Positions 63,489 through 64,000 of a stretch of 64,000 nucleotides of DNA are shown here, piece after piece. Every line of letters starts with the position of its first letter. Positions within the stretch are counted from its first letter, which is position 1. Origin of the DNA: Zoroaster sp. YZ-2022 (lineage: Eukaryota > Echinodermata > Asteroidea > Forcipulatida > Zoroasteridae); the NCBI GenBank assembly GCA_029582265.1, contig CM055835.1:7493500-7557499 (forward strand), read 5' to 3'. The notes under the pieces were generated by a model. The model was given only the letters and a program-made list of their open reading frames with translations, was not told the origin of the DNA and did not search any database. A program made the translations under genes and the position numbers.

Positions 63489-64000
63489 TAGGTCATTCCA
63501 CCAGGTCGGGGCAAGCTTTGTGATAGGTGCCCCTTGTTTACATAGGTAAATGTACCATTTATTATCATTTATTATGACTCCTAATTAACATAACTTCCTA
63601 TTCAAGGCACAGAGATTAATTTCATTCTAATTTGAAGAACAACTGAGAATATGCACTCAAAATAAGGATATTGAATGGTACATCTACCTACGTAACAAGG
63701 ACACCATGTCACAAAGCTTACCTCAACCTGGTGGAATGACCCAAGAATGTGCACTCATAATAAGGATAATGAATGGTACATCTACCTAACAAGGACACCA
63801 TGTCACAAAGCTTGCCCCCAACCTGGTGTAATGACCCAAGAATGTGCACTCATAATAAGGATAATGAATGGTACATCTACCTACGTAACAAGGACACCAT
63901 GTCACAAAGCTTGCCCCAACCTGGTGGAATGACCCAAGAATGTGCACTCATAATAAGGATATTGAATGGTACATCTACCTACGTAACAAGGACACCATGT
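63489..64000. mobile_element. GGTCATTCCACCAGG element with ~100-bp internal tandem repeats, cut by window end
   Basis: The left end ggtcattccaccaggtcggg is followed by gcaagctttgtgatag. From about 63640 a ~100-bp unit (atgtgcactcataataagga, ggacaccatgtcacaaagct, acctggtggaatgaccc) repeats, each copy carrying the complement of the left end. Confidence 0.78.

Overview
ORGANISM. The window is eukaryotic, from the nuclear genome of an animal. Its one recognisable gene is split into short exons with GT...AG introns of about 0.1 to 9.5 kb. The introns are packed with minisatellites, tRNA-derived SINEs with TTA-repeat tails, and small inverted-repeat DNA transposons. An invertebrate deuterostome (echinoderm or hemichordate type) fits the large TE-rich introns and the vertebrate-like gene family. 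That placement is an inference; nothing in the sequence fixes the species.

THE GENE. On the + strand I reconstructed 26 consecutive internal coding exons between 8472 and 62650. They total 6306 nt, exactly 2102 codons, with no stop, and every splice phase matches its neighbour. The protein is almost entirely coiled coil. It carries repeated LRxQLExSIxxNxxLRxxLE blocks and a near-terminal FWKGxLP...NRLKEDMELALIQQ...THQVLRQARGNLE segment. This matches the centrosomin family of gamma-tubulin-complex tethers, CDK5RAP2 and myomegalin (PDE4DIP), of the centrosome and Golgi. The start codon and the usual N-terminal CM1 motif lie upstream of the window. The C-terminus (CM2 region) and the stop lie downstream. 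Exon numbers e1-e26 are local to this window. The first exons (e1-e13) are short modules, several of exactly 96 nt, that end on a recurring KD-type motif. e16 is a very large exon (2373 nt), and e20 contains an in-frame coding minisatellite.

LAYOUT. 1-8471: no exon seen. It holds a degenerate ~200-bp satellite, AAAT-rich simple sequence, a ~0.6-kb tandem repeat (3823-6800), and three small DNA transposons, including a hAT-type element with an 8-bp target duplication ending 58 bp before e1. 8472-34435: e1-e15, with introns holding SINEs, TTAA-flanked MITEs, tRNA-like fragments, a mariner deletion derivative and arrays of 15, 18, 59, 65 and 92 bp. 35023-42335: e16-e20, with a 49-bp array directly after e19. 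42336-47379: e21-e22, with a 40-bp array directly after e21. 47380-56912: one 9.5-kb intron made of a 59-bp array split by a 3783-bp transposon that itself contains a MITE containing a SINE. 56913-64000: e23-e26, more MITEs, and 43-bp and 20-bp arrays.

MAIN POINTS. Two minisatellites begin exactly at an exon/intron junction and copy the 5' splice site again and again. Several other arrays are expansions of internal segments of dispersed elements that are also present here in unexpanded form. Several transposon families can be defined from the sequence alone by terminal inverted repeats and target duplications, including a foldback family with 6-bp duplications and a 3.8-kb element with repeated internal GTAACGTCCGAAAC motifs.
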